Below, in pieces: positions 29,545 through 38,689 of a stretch of DNA of 64,000 bases (positions are counted from its first letter, which is position 1; each line of letters starts with the position of its first letter). The stretch covers positions 1-64,000 of the forward strand of contig CAWEGV010000009.1 of NCBI GenBank assembly GCA_963808615.1, written 5' to 3'. The notes under the pieces were generated by a model that was not told the DNA's origin, ran no database searches, and was given only the letters and a program-made list of their open reading frames with translations. A program made the translations under genes and the position numbers. Source of the DNA: Palsa-504 sp963808615. GTDB lineage: Bacteria > Actinomycetota > Actinomycetes > Streptosporangiales > Streptosporangiaceae.

Positions 29545-32016
29545 GTGGCCACGCGGAAGGCAGCAAGCGTACTCGAGAGGACCGGCGGCCTGCCGGATAC
29601 TTTCTGGTACTCCACCAAACGCCGCCTGCTAGGCCCGCCGCTGGTCAACCAGGACCTCGGCGAGCAGCGGCTGTCCAATCCGCTCGCGCTCGGCGTGCTG
29701 TCGCCCGACGGGATCTCCTCCTCGGCCTACGGCCCGGAGGAGATCCTCATCGCGCTGCTGCCCTACGTGGGCCTGGCCGCCTTCACCCTGATCCTGCCCA
29801 TGACCCTGGTCATCTTGTTCGTCATGGTGCTGGTGCTGCTCTCCTACCGCGAGATCGTCATGGTCTACATCAGGCCGGGCGGCTCGTACGTGGTGGCGCG
29901 CGAGAACTTCGGGCCGCGCATCGCGCAGGTGTGCGCGGTGGCGCTGCTGATCGACTACGTGGTGACGGTGGCGGTGCAGACTTCGGCGGGCACGGCCGCC
30001 GTGGCCTCCGCGTTCCCCATGGTCGGCCCGTACAAGCTGGAAGTCACCGTCGGCGTCGTTCTGCTGATGTGCTTCGGTAACCTGCGGGGCATCAAGGAAG
30101 CGGGCCGCTCTTTCGCGGTGCCGACCTACCTGTTCGCCGGCTCGGTCATCCTGATGATCATCGTCGGGCTGATCCGCGAGGTGCTGGGGAACCTCAAGCC
30201 GTACGACCCGCACGCGCTGGCCGGCACCTATCACATCGGCTCGAGCACCGCCGGGTTGATGAGCGGGGCCATGATCTTCATCCTGCTCAAGGCGTTCGCC
30301 AACGGCGGCGCGTCACTGACCGGCATCGAGGCGGTTTCGGACGCGGTCGGCGTGTTCCGCCCGCCGGAGGGCGTCAACGCACGCCGGGTGCTGATGGCGG
30401 AGGGCGCGATCCTCGGCGTCCTGATAGCCGGCATCTCCTGGCTGGCTCACGCCACAAAGGCGACACCGCGCACGGCCGGCTATCCGACCGTGCTCGCGCA
30501 GGAGGCCCAGCTCGTCTTCGGGTCCGGTTTCGCGGGGCACGCCCTCTTCCTGCTGCTCCAGGCCGCGACCATGCTGATCCTGTACACCGGCGGCAACACC
30601 AGCTTCAATGGTTTCCCGTTCCTGACCAGTTACGTGGCAGGCGACTCGTTCCTGCCCCGGTGGCTGCTCAAACGCGGGCACCGGCTGGTGTTCTCCAACG
30701 CGATCATCGCGCTGACCATCGCGTCCGTGGCGTTGATCATCATCAAGGACGCGGACGTCAACAGCCTGGTCCCGCTGTATGCCATCGGCGTGTTCACCGC
30801 CTTCTCGATGGCCGGCTTCGGCATGGCCAGGTACCACACCAGGCACAAGACGCCCGGCTGGCGGCGCCGGATGATCATCAACTTCTCGGCGGGCGTGATG
30901 ACCGTGATCGTGGTGGCCATCTTCGCCATCGTGAAGTTCACCGAGGGCGCCTGGCTGGTCCTGGTCCTGTTTGCCATCCTGGTCCCGGCGCTCATCCGGC
31001 TCAACCGCGAGTACAGCGCCGAGTCCGAGGTGCTCGAGGCCCTCAGCGAGAGCCAGCCGCCACCGCCGCCGCACTACGCTCGCCGCACCGTCTTCGTGTT
31101 CGTGGATGGCTTCGACGTGGCCACCTTGGCCGCGCTCCGTTACGCGCGCAGCCTGCGGCCCACCACGATTCGCGCGGTGCACTTCGTGATCGACAACGTA
31201 GCCGGTGACAAGCTCAGGCAGAAGTGGACCCGGGCCGACCGCGGCGTGCCGCTTGATTTCATCGACGTCGCGGACCGCAGGCTGACCCGGGCCGCGGCGG
31301 AGCTCGTCGAACGTGAGGCCGCCGACCCAGGCACGCACGTGACGGTGGTGCTGCCCCGGCGGAGTTATTCCGCGCTGCTCGGCCGGCTGCTGCACGACCG
31401 GACCGCGGACAAGATCGCGGCGGTGGTGAGCCGTATCCCGCGGTCCGCAGCCACCATCGTTCCCTACGACGTTGAGAGCCGGGTCCGAGTGCTACAGGAA
31501 CGCCAGGCCGCGAAGGCGACGGCGGCTGCTGGGGATGCCGCCGACCAGCGGGTCAGGTCTGGGGCGGCGGAGGTGGCGGCGAGGCACGGCCTGACCGCGG
31601 ACCCGCACGTCAAGGAACCGCCGGCACCGGAATCGACGGCCTCGGCGGACGGCCAGCTGACGGGAGGAGAGCACGGCGGGGGCGACGGCCGCCGCTGGCC
31701 GGAGGCTGGCCGGGACGGCAGCGGATCACCCGCGGCGGGCATCACGCCGATCGGCGCGCTGAGCAGGCCGGGGAGGGCCAGCGTGGAGGGCCGCATTCAG
31801 GTGGTAGAGATCAGGCCGGTGGAGCGGAATTCGGTGCTGGCCTGCGAGATATCCGACGGGACGGGTGAGCTCACCGCCATGTTCTACGGCCGCTCGCATA
31901 TCCCGGGCGTCGTGTGCGGCGCCCGGGTCCGCTTCCGCGGACCGGTGGGCATGCGCGCCGGCGGTCATCCAGTCATGATCAATCCCGCTTACGAGCTGCT
32001 CTTATCCTGCGTCTGA
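29545..32016 (+). CDS. KimA-like APC potassium permease with USP-like and OB-like C-terminal domains (copy 1)
   Basis: This 823-residue protein starts at GTG. Residues 1-500 carry about twelve membrane helices of the KimA/APC type: RLLGPPLVNQDLGEQRLSNP, LSPDGISSSAYGPEEIL, GGNTSFNGFPFL. Residues 511-640 form a USP-like alpha/beta domain (RRTVFVFVDGFDVATLAALR). A disordered linker follows, then residues 744-823 form an OB-fold-like domain (VEGRIQVVEIRPVERNSV, then LTAMFYGR). KimA imports K+ with protons and is inhibited by c-di-AMP in Bacillus. The OB domain is not part of standard KimA. A paralogue lies at 34927-37485. Confidence 0.85.
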   Translation: MATRKAASVLERTGGLPDTFWYSTKRRLLGPPLVNQDLGEQRLSNPLALGVLSPDGISSSAYGPEEILIALLPYVGLAAFTLILPMTLVILFVMVLVLLSYREIVMVYIRPGGSYVVARENFGPRIAQVCAVALLIDYVVTVAVQTSAGTAAVASAFPMVGPYKLEVTVGVVLLMCFGNLRGIKEAGRSFAVPTYLFAGSVILMIIVGLIREVLGNLKPYDPHALAGTYHIGSSTAGLMSGAMIFILLKAFANGGASLTGIEAVSDAVGVFRPPEGVNARRVLMAEGAILGVLIAGISWLAHATKATPRTAGYPTVLAQEAQLVFGSGFAGHALFLLLQAATMLILYTGGNTSFNGFPFLTSYVAGDSFLPRWLLKRGHRLVFSNAIIALTIASVALIIIKDADVNSLVPLYAIGVFTAFSMAGFGMARYHTRHKTPGWRRRMIINFSAGVMTVIVVAIFAIVKFTEGAWLVLVLFAILVPALIRLNREYSAESEVLEALSESQPPPPPHYARRTVFVFVDGFDVATLAALRYARSLRPTTIRAVHFVIDNVAGDKLRQKWTRADRGVPLDFIDVADRRLTRAAAELVEREAADPGTHVTVVLPRRSYSALLGRLLHDRTADKIAAVVSRIPRSAATIVPYDVESRVRVLQERQAAKATAAAGDAADQRVRSGAAEVAARHGLTADPHVKEPPAPESTASADGQLTGGEHGGGDGRRWPEAGRDGSGSPAAGITPIGALSRPGRASVEGRIQVVEIRPVERNSVLACEISDGTGELTAMFYGRSHIPGVVCGARVRFRGPVGMRAGGHPVMINPAYELLLSCV

Positions 32017-32073
32017 CCACACCCAAGTGACTGCAGCCGGTTGGCCGGCCGGCGGAGAGTCTCCAGGGCCAGG

Positions 32074-32751
32074 CTACGGCTTGAACCGGTAACCCATGCC
32101 TGACTCGGTCAGCAGGTACTTCGGCCTGGATGGTTCGGGTTCAAGCTTGCGGCGGAGCTGCGCCAGGTAGACGCGGAGGTAATTGCTCTCCGTCTCGTAG
32201 GCCGGCCCCCAGACCTCTCGCAATAGCTGCCGCTGTGTCACCAGGCGGCCGCTGTTCCGCACCAGGATCTCCAGCAACTGCCACTCCGTGGGCGTCAGGC
32301 GGACGTCGCCGCCGCCAGTGCGGACCACCTGCTTCGCGGCCAGGTCGACGGTGAAGTCAGGGGTCGCCACCACGGGCTCGTCAGGTGCGGGCGACGCGCG
32401 GCGGACAGCGGCGCGCAGCCGTGCGAGCAGCTCGTCCATGCCGAACGGCTTGGTCACGTAGTCGTCGGCGCCAGCGTCGAGCGCGGCCACCTTCTGGCTT
32501 TCCTGTCCCCACGCGGACAGGACGATGATGGGGATCGACGTCCAGCCCCGGACGCCGTGGATCACATCCGTGCCCTCCATGTCCGGCAGCCCGAGATCCA
32601 GGATGATCACGTCCGGGCGGTCACGGGCCACGGCGGCAAGCCCGGTGGTCCCGTCGATCGCGGTACTGACGTCATATTCGCGGGCGGCGAGGTTGATGCG
32701 CAGCGCGCGCAGGATAGAAGGCTCGTCGTCGACGACGAGTACCCGGGTCAT
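32074..32751 (-). CDS. kdpE: Response regulator KdpE
   Basis: This 225-residue OmpR-type regulator has the receiver residues VDDEP, phospho-Asp in VIILDLGLP, and K in VTKPF. Its winged-helix DNA-binding domain includes LTPTEWQLLEILVRNSGRLVTQRQLLREVWG. The sequence NYLRVYLAQLRRKLEPEPSRP is very typical of KdpE. It normally activates kdp potassium-transport genes under K+ limitation or osmotic stress. No kdpFABC is in this window; the adjacent KimA-like genes are plausible targets. Its ATG overlaps the kdpD stop (32748-32751). Confidence 0.93.
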   Translation of the reverse strand: MTRVLVVDDEPSILRALRINLAAREYDVSTAIDGTTGLAAVARDRPDVIILDLGLPDMEGTDVIHGVRGWTSIPIIVLSAWGQESQKVAALDAGADDYVTKPFGMDELLARLRAAVRRASPAPDEPVVATPDFTVDLAAKQVVRTGGGDVRLTPTEWQLLEILVRNSGRLVTQRQLLREVWGPAYETESNYLRVYLAQLRRKLEPEPSRPKYLLTESGMGYRFKP

Positions 32752-34604
32752 GACCCCGTTCCCAGGGCGGACTTGTCCCCGCTCGCTTCCGGGAGCGTCA
32801 CCCTGACCGTGAGGCCGCCGCCCGCGGTCTCCTCCGCCGTGATGGTCCCGCCCATCGCCTCGGCGAAGCCCTTGGCTACCGCGAGGCCCAGGCCCACGCC
32901 CGGGTAGCGATCGCCCGCGCGGGTGAACGGCTCGAAGATACGTTCCTTCTGCTCGTCGGGGACTCCCTGGCCATGGTCGACGACCTCGAGCACCACCACG
33001 TCACCGAGCAGCTGCGCATGCAGCTCCGGCGGCCGCGACGGCGGTGAGTGCCGCAGCGCGTTCGAGAACAGGTTGGCCAGCACCCGCTCGAGCAGGCCCG
33101 GATCGGCGAGCACCAGCGGGAAACCGTCCGGCACCACCATCTCCAGGCGCGGCGAATCGTCTAGCCCCAGCAAGGCGACGGGTGCCACCTCGTCGATCGC
33201 CGTGGGGCGCAGGAACGGCTGCAATGACCCCGTGTGCAGGCGACTCATGTCGAGCAGGTTGCCGATGAGGGCATCCAGCCGGTCCGCGTTCTGCTCGATG
33301 GTAGCGAGGAGGTCGGCCTCGTCGGCGGCGGACCACTGCACGTCCGTCTGCCGCAGGCTGCTGACGCTGGCCTTGATGGAGGCCAGCGGCGTACGCAGGT
33401 CATGGCTGACGGCTGCGAGCAATGCGGTCCGCATCCGATTGCCTTCGGCCAGAGCCTCGGCCTGGGCCGCCTGGGTGCGCAGCCGTTCCCGGTCGAGCGC
33501 CGCTGCCGCCTGGGCGGCGTAGCCGGCCAGCAGGGCGGGCGTGGCCGTGGTCTCCTGCCCGGTGACCAGAAGCGCCAGATCGCTACGGATATCGATGCGG
33601 GAAGCCACCGGCAAGCTGCCGTCGACGCCGCTCGACGCTACCCGCACCCACCGGCCACCCGTTCTCTCCTGCAGCTCGGCCTGGCCCCCGTGGGTCCGGG
33701 TGAGATGATCGAGGATGGCCGCGGGGGAATCGGCACCGCCCAGCACGGTCTGCGCCAGCTCGAGCAGCGAGGCCGCCTCCTCCTTGCTCCGCGCGGCCTG
33801 CACCGCGCGCCGGGCGGCGAGGTGGACTATGCTGCTGACGGCTACCGCCACCGTCACGAAAAGCAGCAGGGCCAGCAGTTCCTTCGGCTGCTGGATGGTG
33901 AACGTGTGCAGCGGCTCGGTGAAGTACCAGTTGAGCAGGAGGCTGGCCGCGATGGCGGCGAGCACCGCGGGCCAGAAGCCGCCGACCACGGTGATGGCCA
34001 CCACGGCCACCAGGTAGACCAGCAGGTCATCGGCCAGGTTCAGGTGCGGCCGCCCGGCCGCGAGCACCACCGTGAGCAGCGGAAGGGCCACCGCGGCGAG
34101 CATCACCCCGGCGAGGCGCCGCCGGATGCCGATCCCGCCGACCAGGTCGACCGAATCCGCGTCTGATGTCGCGCGGCTGCGCTGGACACCACGTGATGCG
34201 GAACGGCCGGCCCGCTGGCCGGTAAACGTGCCCATGCTTACCAGTGTGAGCCGTCTTGCGTACCAGCGGAATAGCAGGCCCAGGCAAGCGCCGGCCAGCG
34301 CGCTCGCGCCGAGGACGATCGCCGCGTTCACGGCGGCCGTTCCTGTCGGCCGCAGCTGGGCATACGGCGGGTGGGAAAAGCCGATGGCGGTGAGCCAGCC
34401 GATGGCGGCCAGCGCGATCGCCGCGAGAGGTCCAGCGGCGAATGACATCAGTCCGGCCACTACCGCGCAGGCGATGAGCACCCCGGCGGCGGGCAGGCGC
34501 CCATGCAACCCGGCGGCCACCGTGCCAACGGCCAGGAAGGCGGCGAACCCCACCGGCAGCGCAAAGGGTGCTTCTAGCCGCGGTGGTCTGTAGCGGACAG
34601 TCAT
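32748..34604 (-). CDS. kdpD: KdpD-like sensor kinase lacking the cytoplasmic input domains
   Basis: This 618-residue kinase begins with about four membrane helices (residues 10-115). A KdpD-type DUF4118 four-helix block follows (LLVYLVAVVAITVVGGFWPAVLAAIAASLLLNWYFTEP), then a GAF-like region, the HisKA site AVSHDLRTPLASIK, and an ATPase domain with NLFSNALRHS, VDHGQGVPDE and GLGLAVAKGF. The large N-terminal KdpD domain with a Walker A site and the USP domain of E. coli KdpD are missing, so its K+ sensing must differ. The ATG is at 34604; it is cotranscribed with kdpE. A -10-like TATAGA lies upstream on the minus strand near 34650. Confidence 0.88.
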   Translation of the reverse strand: MTVRYRPPRLEAPFALPVGFAAFLAVGTVAAGLHGRLPAAGVLIACAVVAGLMSFAAGPLAAIALAAIGWLTAIGFSHPPYAQLRPTGTAAVNAAIVLGASALAGACLGLLFRWYARRLTLVSMGTFTGQRAGRSASRGVQRSRATSDADSVDLVGGIGIRRRLAGVMLAAVALPLLTVVLAAGRPHLNLADDLLVYLVAVVAITVVGGFWPAVLAAIAASLLLNWYFTEPLHTFTIQQPKELLALLLFVTVAVAVSSIVHLAARRAVQAARSKEEAASLLELAQTVLGGADSPAAILDHLTRTHGGQAELQERTGGRWVRVASSGVDGSLPVASRIDIRSDLALLVTGQETTATPALLAGYAAQAAAALDRERLRTQAAQAEALAEGNRMRTALLAAVSHDLRTPLASIKASVSSLRQTDVQWSAADEADLLATIEQNADRLDALIGNLLDMSRLHTGSLQPFLRPTAIDEVAPVALLGLDDSPRLEMVVPDGFPLVLADPGLLERVLANLFSNALRHSPPSRPPELHAQLLGDVVVLEVVDHGQGVPDEQKERIFEPFTRAGDRYPGVGLGLAVAKGFAEAMGGTITAEETAGGGLTVRVTLPEASGDKSALGTGS

Positions 34605-34926
34605 CTCGCTTCCATTCGACAGCCGCCCCCGGCGTCGTTTGAACGATCTATATGAATCCTTAACGGGCAGCTCAGAAGGCTTGACAGAACGCTAACGCTG
34701 ACAGCCCCGGCCGCCCCGTAGCCTGATCGCCTGGACGACAAAGCAATCGAACCTGGGAGCCGCCAACCCGGCCAGGGCCGAAGGCCAGCGGCGAACCGCG
34801 CCGAAGGCCACTGGGTGACGGGTCAATAGTCCCGCCACGAAGGGGCATTTCGCCGGAGTCCGCGACGGCCATGCGCTGCGAGGCTGGGTTGGTAGTGCAG
34901 GTTCCGGGAACGAAGGCGGGTATTTG
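34605..34926. promoter_or_regulatory. Divergent control region between kdpDE and the second KimA-like gene
   Basis: This 322-bp gap holds an AT-rich core at 34640-34665 with TATAGAT on the minus strand as a candidate -10 for kdpD. TTGACA at 34681-34686 is a possible -35 for the rightward gene, although no -10 lies at the right distance. Two GCCGAAGGCCA repeats sit at 34777-34810. GGGTGACGGGTCAATAGTCCC (34813-34833) begins a region of GC-rich hairpins before the start. The layout suits a regulator such as KdpE acting on both sides. Confidence 0.4.
34777..34810 (+). repeat. Direct repeat GCCGAAGGCCA x2, spaced 23 bp
   Basis: Exact 11-bp copies lie at 34777-34787 and 34800-34810. Each contains the partial palindrome GCC-GAA-GGC, and the centres are 23 bp apart, about two helical turns. 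That geometry suggests a tandem dimer-binding site for a regulator. The core resembles the AGGGCCAAAGGTCC motif before fba at 15674. Confidence 0.6.
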
Positions 34927-37485
34927 GTGGCCGTACGCAGGGCGGCTGGCTTGCTTGAGGGCGGCCAGGGGAACGGCCTGCCGGAGAGTTTCTGGTACAA
35001 CACCAAGCGTCGCCTGCTGGGCCCGCCCATGGTCAACGATCAGCTCCGCGAGCAGCGCCTATCGAAAACGCTCGCGCTCGGCGTGCTGTCGCCGGACGGC
35101 ATCTCCTCCTCGGCCTACGGCACCGAGGAAATCCTGATCGAGCTGCTGCCGATCTTCGGCGTCGCCGCGTTCGCGGTGCTGCTGCCGGTGACCGGAGTGG
35201 TCTTGTTCGTCATGCTGCTCGTGGTGCTGTCTTACCGCGAGGTAGTCATCATCTACACCCGGGCCGGCGGCTCTTATGTGGTGGCCAGGGAGAACTTCGG
35301 GCCGCGGATCGCGCAAGTCGCCGCCGTGGCCCTGCTGATCGACTACGTGGTCACGGTGGCGGTGCAGGTGGCGGCGGGCACCGCGGCCGTGGCCTCCACG
35401 TTTCCCGGCATCGGCCCCTACAGCAAAGAAATCACCATCGGCATCATCCTGCTGATGTGCTTCGGTAATCTGCGCGGCATCCGGGAGGCGGGCAAGATCT
35501 TCGCGCTGCCCACCTACCTGTTCTCCGCTTCGATCATCCTGATGATCGTGGTCGGGATGGTCCGCTGGGCGACCGGAACCTTGCCCCAGCAGAACGTGAA
35601 CGAGATCCACGGGCTCTACACGATCGGGCCCGGCGCATCGGCCTGGACGACACTCGCGCTCATCTACGCGCTGCTGAAGTCGTTCGCCAACGGCGGCTCG
35701 TCGCTGACCGGTATCGAGGCGGTCTCCAACGCGGTCAGCGCGTTCAGGCCCCCCGAGGGCATCAACGCCCGCCGGGTCCTGGTCATGGAGGGCCTCATCC
35801 TGGGCACGCTGGTGGCCGGCATCTCCTTGCTGGCCTACCTGACCCACGCCGCTCCCTACAAGGTCGGCTACCCCACCGTGATATCCCAGGAAGCGGACAT
35901 GGTGTTCGGCTCCGCCGGGCACTTCATGTTCTTCGTGGTGCAGGCGGCCACCGCGCTGATCCTCTACACCGGCGGCAATACGAGCTTCAACGGCTTTCCG
36001 TTCCTGACCAGCTTCGTAGCGGAAGACTCGTTCCTGCCCCGATGGATGATGAAGCGCGGGCAGCGGCTGGTCTTCTCCAACGGCATCATCGTGCTGACCG
36101 TGCTGTCGGTGACGCTGATCGCGCTCGTCGGCTCCAATGTGAACGCGCTCGTGCCGTTCTACGCGATCGGCGTGTTCACCGCGTTCTCCATGGCCGGATT
36201 CGGCATGGCGCGATATCACACCAGGCACAAGGAACCGGGCTGGCGGCACAAGCGGGTCATCAACTTCTCCTCCGGAGTGATGACCTCGATCGTGGTGGTG
36301 ATCTTCGCGGTGGTGAAGTTCACCGAGGGCGCCTGGCTGATCCTGATCCTCTTCCCGCTCGGGGTATTCGCGCTGATCAGGCTCAACCGCCAGTACCGCG
36401 CGGAGGCAGGGGTCCTGGAGTACCTGGCGGGCCGCCGGACGGCCGGGGAGGCGCCGCGTCAGCCGAACTACAGCCGCCGGGTGGTCATCGTCTTCGTGGA
36501 CGACTTCGACCTGTCCACGATCGCTGCGCTACGGTACGCCAGGAGCCTGCGGCCCACATCGGTACGCGCCGTGCACTTCGTCATCGATAACGAGCAGGCG
36601 GAAAAGCTGCGCGCCGCCTGGCGGCCGGACCGCAGCGTGCCGCTCGACTTCGTCGACTGCCCCGACCGCAGGCTGGCCCGTGCCGCCGCCGAGCTGGTCG
36701 GCCAGGAGGCCGAGACGCCCGGCACGCAGGTGACCGCGATCCTGCCCCGGCGCAGCTTCGCGCCGCTGCTCGGCAGGCTGCTGCACGACCGGACGGCGGA
36801 CAAGATGGCTGGCGCGGTGAGCCGCATCCCGAACGCGGCCGCCGTCGTCATCCCGTTCGACGTGCAGAACCGTATCCACGTCCTGCAGGAGCGTCAGGCC
36901 ACCCGGGAAGGGAAGCCCGGACAGGTCGTTCTGGCCGCGGCCGACGGCGGGCACGCCGACGCGGCCGCGATCACCGTCCAGCGGCAGGACCCGGCGGCCG
37001 AAACGGCAGCGGCGGACCACGCGTCACCGACGCCGAGCCAGGCTGACGGCCCGCTCCCATCCCGGGCCAAGGCGCGGGACCTGCCACGGCCGGGAAGGCG
37101 GAAGGCAACCGCGGACGGCCGGTCCGCGGGGGGACCCGAGCAGCTACCCGGGGCCGGCACCTACGACCGGCCCATACCGTCGCCGGGCGTCGACCCGATC
37201 GGCTCCCTGCGCCAGCCCGGCCGGGCCACCGTGGAGGGCCGGGTCCGCGTCCTGGAGATCCGGCCCGTGGAGCAGAACTCGGTGCTGGTGGCCGAGATCT
37301 CCGACTCGACCGGGGACCTGACCGCGATGTTCTACGGCCGGGCCAAGATCCCCGGCCTGATGTGCGGCTCCAAGGTCAGGTTCCGTGGCTCGGTGGGCTT
37401 CAGGGAGGGCGCCCCTGTCATGGTCAATCCGGCCTACGAACTGATCGTCCCCGGCACCCCAGGCAACCCGCCCGGCGAGGGTTAA
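34927..37485 (+). CDS. KimA-like APC potassium permease with USP-like and OB-like C-terminal domains (copy 2)
   Basis: The 852-residue paralogue of the 29545 gene has the same order: about twelve APC helices (RLLGPPMVNDQLREQRLSKT; GISSSAYGTEEILIELLP), a USP-like domain at about 513-640 (RRVVIVFVDDFDLSTIAALR), a longer disordered linker, and an OB-like domain at about 764-852 (ATVEGRVRVLEIRPVEQNSV, then LTAMFYGRAKIPGLMCGSKV). GTG at 34927 is chosen because it aligns with the start of copy 1; a TTG lies one codon earlier. Two copies of this unusual fusion around kdpDE suggest functional duplication with different regulation. Confidence 0.85.
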   Translation: MAVRRAAGLLEGGQGNGLPESFWYNTKRRLLGPPMVNDQLREQRLSKTLALGVLSPDGISSSAYGTEEILIELLPIFGVAAFAVLLPVTGVVLFVMLLVVLSYREVVIIYTRAGGSYVVARENFGPRIAQVAAVALLIDYVVTVAVQVAAGTAAVASTFPGIGPYSKEITIGIILLMCFGNLRGIREAGKIFALPTYLFSASIILMIVVGMVRWATGTLPQQNVNEIHGLYTIGPGASAWTTLALIYALLKSFANGGSSLTGIEAVSNAVSAFRPPEGINARRVLVMEGLILGTLVAGISLLAYLTHAAPYKVGYPTVISQEADMVFGSAGHFMFFVVQAATALILYTGGNTSFNGFPFLTSFVAEDSFLPRWMMKRGQRLVFSNGIIVLTVLSVTLIALVGSNVNALVPFYAIGVFTAFSMAGFGMARYHTRHKEPGWRHKRVINFSSGVMTSIVVVIFAVVKFTEGAWLILILFPLGVFALIRLNRQYRAEAGVLEYLAGRRTAGEAPRQPNYSRRVVIVFVDDFDLSTIAALRYARSLRPTSVRAVHFVIDNEQAEKLRAAWRPDRSVPLDFVDCPDRRLARAAAELVGQEAETPGTQVTAILPRRSFAPLLGRLLHDRTADKMAGAVSRIPNAAAVVIPFDVQNRIHVLQERQATREGKPGQVVLAAADGGHADAAAITVQRQDPAAETAAADHASPTPSQADGPLPSRAKARDLPRPGRRKATADGRSAGGPEQLPGAGTYDRPIPSPGVDPIGSLRQPGRATVEGRVRVLEIRPVEQNSVLVAEISDSTGDLTAMFYGRAKIPGLMCGSKVRFRGSVGFREGAPVMVNPAYELIVPGTPGNPPGEG

Positions 37486-37514
37486 CTCGCCAGGCGAAAG
37501 GCATTGCGCGGCCG

Positions 37515-37529
37515 CTACCTACTGGGTAG
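37515..37529. promoter_or_regulatory. 15-bp palindrome, possible operator
   Basis: CTACC-TACTG-GGTAG is a perfect 5+5 inverted repeat 48 bp before the GTG of the ferritin-like gene. Its size and AT/GC mix are typical of TetR/FadR-type operators in actinobacteria. No such regulator gene is adjacent, so the binding protein is unknown. Confidence 0.35.
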
Positions 37530-37577
37530 TAATGAAACAGGGGGCACGCCCTGGCCCGTGCCGCCGAGGAGGCCACC

Positions 37578-38678
37578 GTGAGCACCTACGACCTGTACAC
37601 CACGCCAGTGGACCCTGGCACCTGGGACGTTCCGGCGACCGGGGCCGCGCGGTTCTCGTGGGAGTACGACGACGGGCGACAGCGTTTGCTCGACCTGTAC
37701 CAGCGGGGCAAGGACAAGCAGTGGGACGCCGCCAAGCGGATCGACTGGTCGCTGCCCGTCGACCCGGCGAACGTGATGGAGACCCCCGAGGAGCTCAATC
37801 CGATCTACGGCTCCCGGCAGTGGGATCTGCTGTCGGAGGCCGAACGCGACGAACTCAACCATCACCTGGGCGCCTGGCTGTTCAGCCAGTTCCTGCACGG
37901 CGAGCAGGGCGCGCTCACCGTGGCCGCGCGGATCGTGGAGTCAGTGCCGGACCTGGACTCCAAGTTCTACGCCGCCACTCAGGCCATGGACGAAGCCCGG
38001 CACGTCGAGCTGTTCCAGCGGTTCGTCCGCGACAAGATCGGGATGTACTACCCGATCAACCCCGACCTGGCCAAGCTGCTCGGGGACGCGCTGAGCGATT
38101 CCCGCTGGGACCTGCCCTACCTCGGCATGCAGGTGCTGATCGAGGGGCTGGCCCTGGCGGCATTCGGGGTGCACCGCGACATCACCGGCAACGCCCTGGT
38201 GAAACAGGTGCTCGCCTACGTCATGCAGGACGAGGCCCGGCACGTCGCGTTCGGGCGGCTGGCCTTGCGCGATTACTACGGTGAGCTGACCTCCGCCGAG
38301 CGCGCAGACCGCGAGGAGTTCGTGGTCGAGGGCTGTTACCTGATGCGCAACAGGTTCCGCGCCCAGGAGGTCTGGGAGCGGATGGGCTTCGACGTCGGGG
38401 AGTGCCTGGAGTTCACCGAGCATTCGCCGATGCAGCAGGCCTTCCGCACGCTGCTGTTCAGCCGGATCGTCCCGTGCGTCCGGGACATCGGGCTGTGGGG
38501 CGAGAAGGTCCAGCGGGCCTACACCGACCTGGGCGTGCTCGACGCGGCAGACTCCGACCTGGAGGCCCTGATGCGCGACGACGAGGACATCGCCGAGCGG
38601 ATCGAGCGCGAGCACGCGGCCGAATTCACCGCCCGCAAGGCCGAGGTCGACGCCGCCATAGACGCCGCCGAAGGCTAG
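37578..38678 (+). CDS. Ferritin-like diiron (R2-like) protein
   Basis: This 366-residue helical protein carries two DEARH motifs (AATQAMDEARHVELF and VMQDEARHVAFG), each preceded by a helix with a Glu (HGEQGAL and LIEGLAL). That is the four-helix E/EARH dimetal site of ribonucleotide-reductase-R2-like and other ferritin-like oxidases. The N-terminus is not that of class I R2, and the radical Tyr is not evident. It is probably an oxygen-activating oxidase with unknown substrate. The GTG start at 37578 follows GAGGAGG. It stands alone, with a terminator at its end. Confidence 0.83.
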   Translation: MSTYDLYTTPVDPGTWDVPATGAARFSWEYDDGRQRLLDLYQRGKDKQWDAAKRIDWSLPVDPANVMETPEELNPIYGSRQWDLLSEAERDELNHHLGAWLFSQFLHGEQGALTVAARIVESVPDLDSKFYAATQAMDEARHVELFQRFVRDKIGMYYPINPDLAKLLGDALSDSRWDLPYLGMQVLIEGLALAAFGVHRDITGNALVKQVLAYVMQDEARHVAFGRLALRDYYGELTSAERADREEFVVEGCYLMRNRFRAQEVWERMGFDVGECLEFTEHSPMQQAFRTLLFSRIVPCVRDIGLWGEKVQRAYTDLGVLDAADSDLEALMRDDEDIAERIEREHAAEFTARKAEVDAAIDAAEG

Positions 38679-38689
38679 CCGCTATCCCG

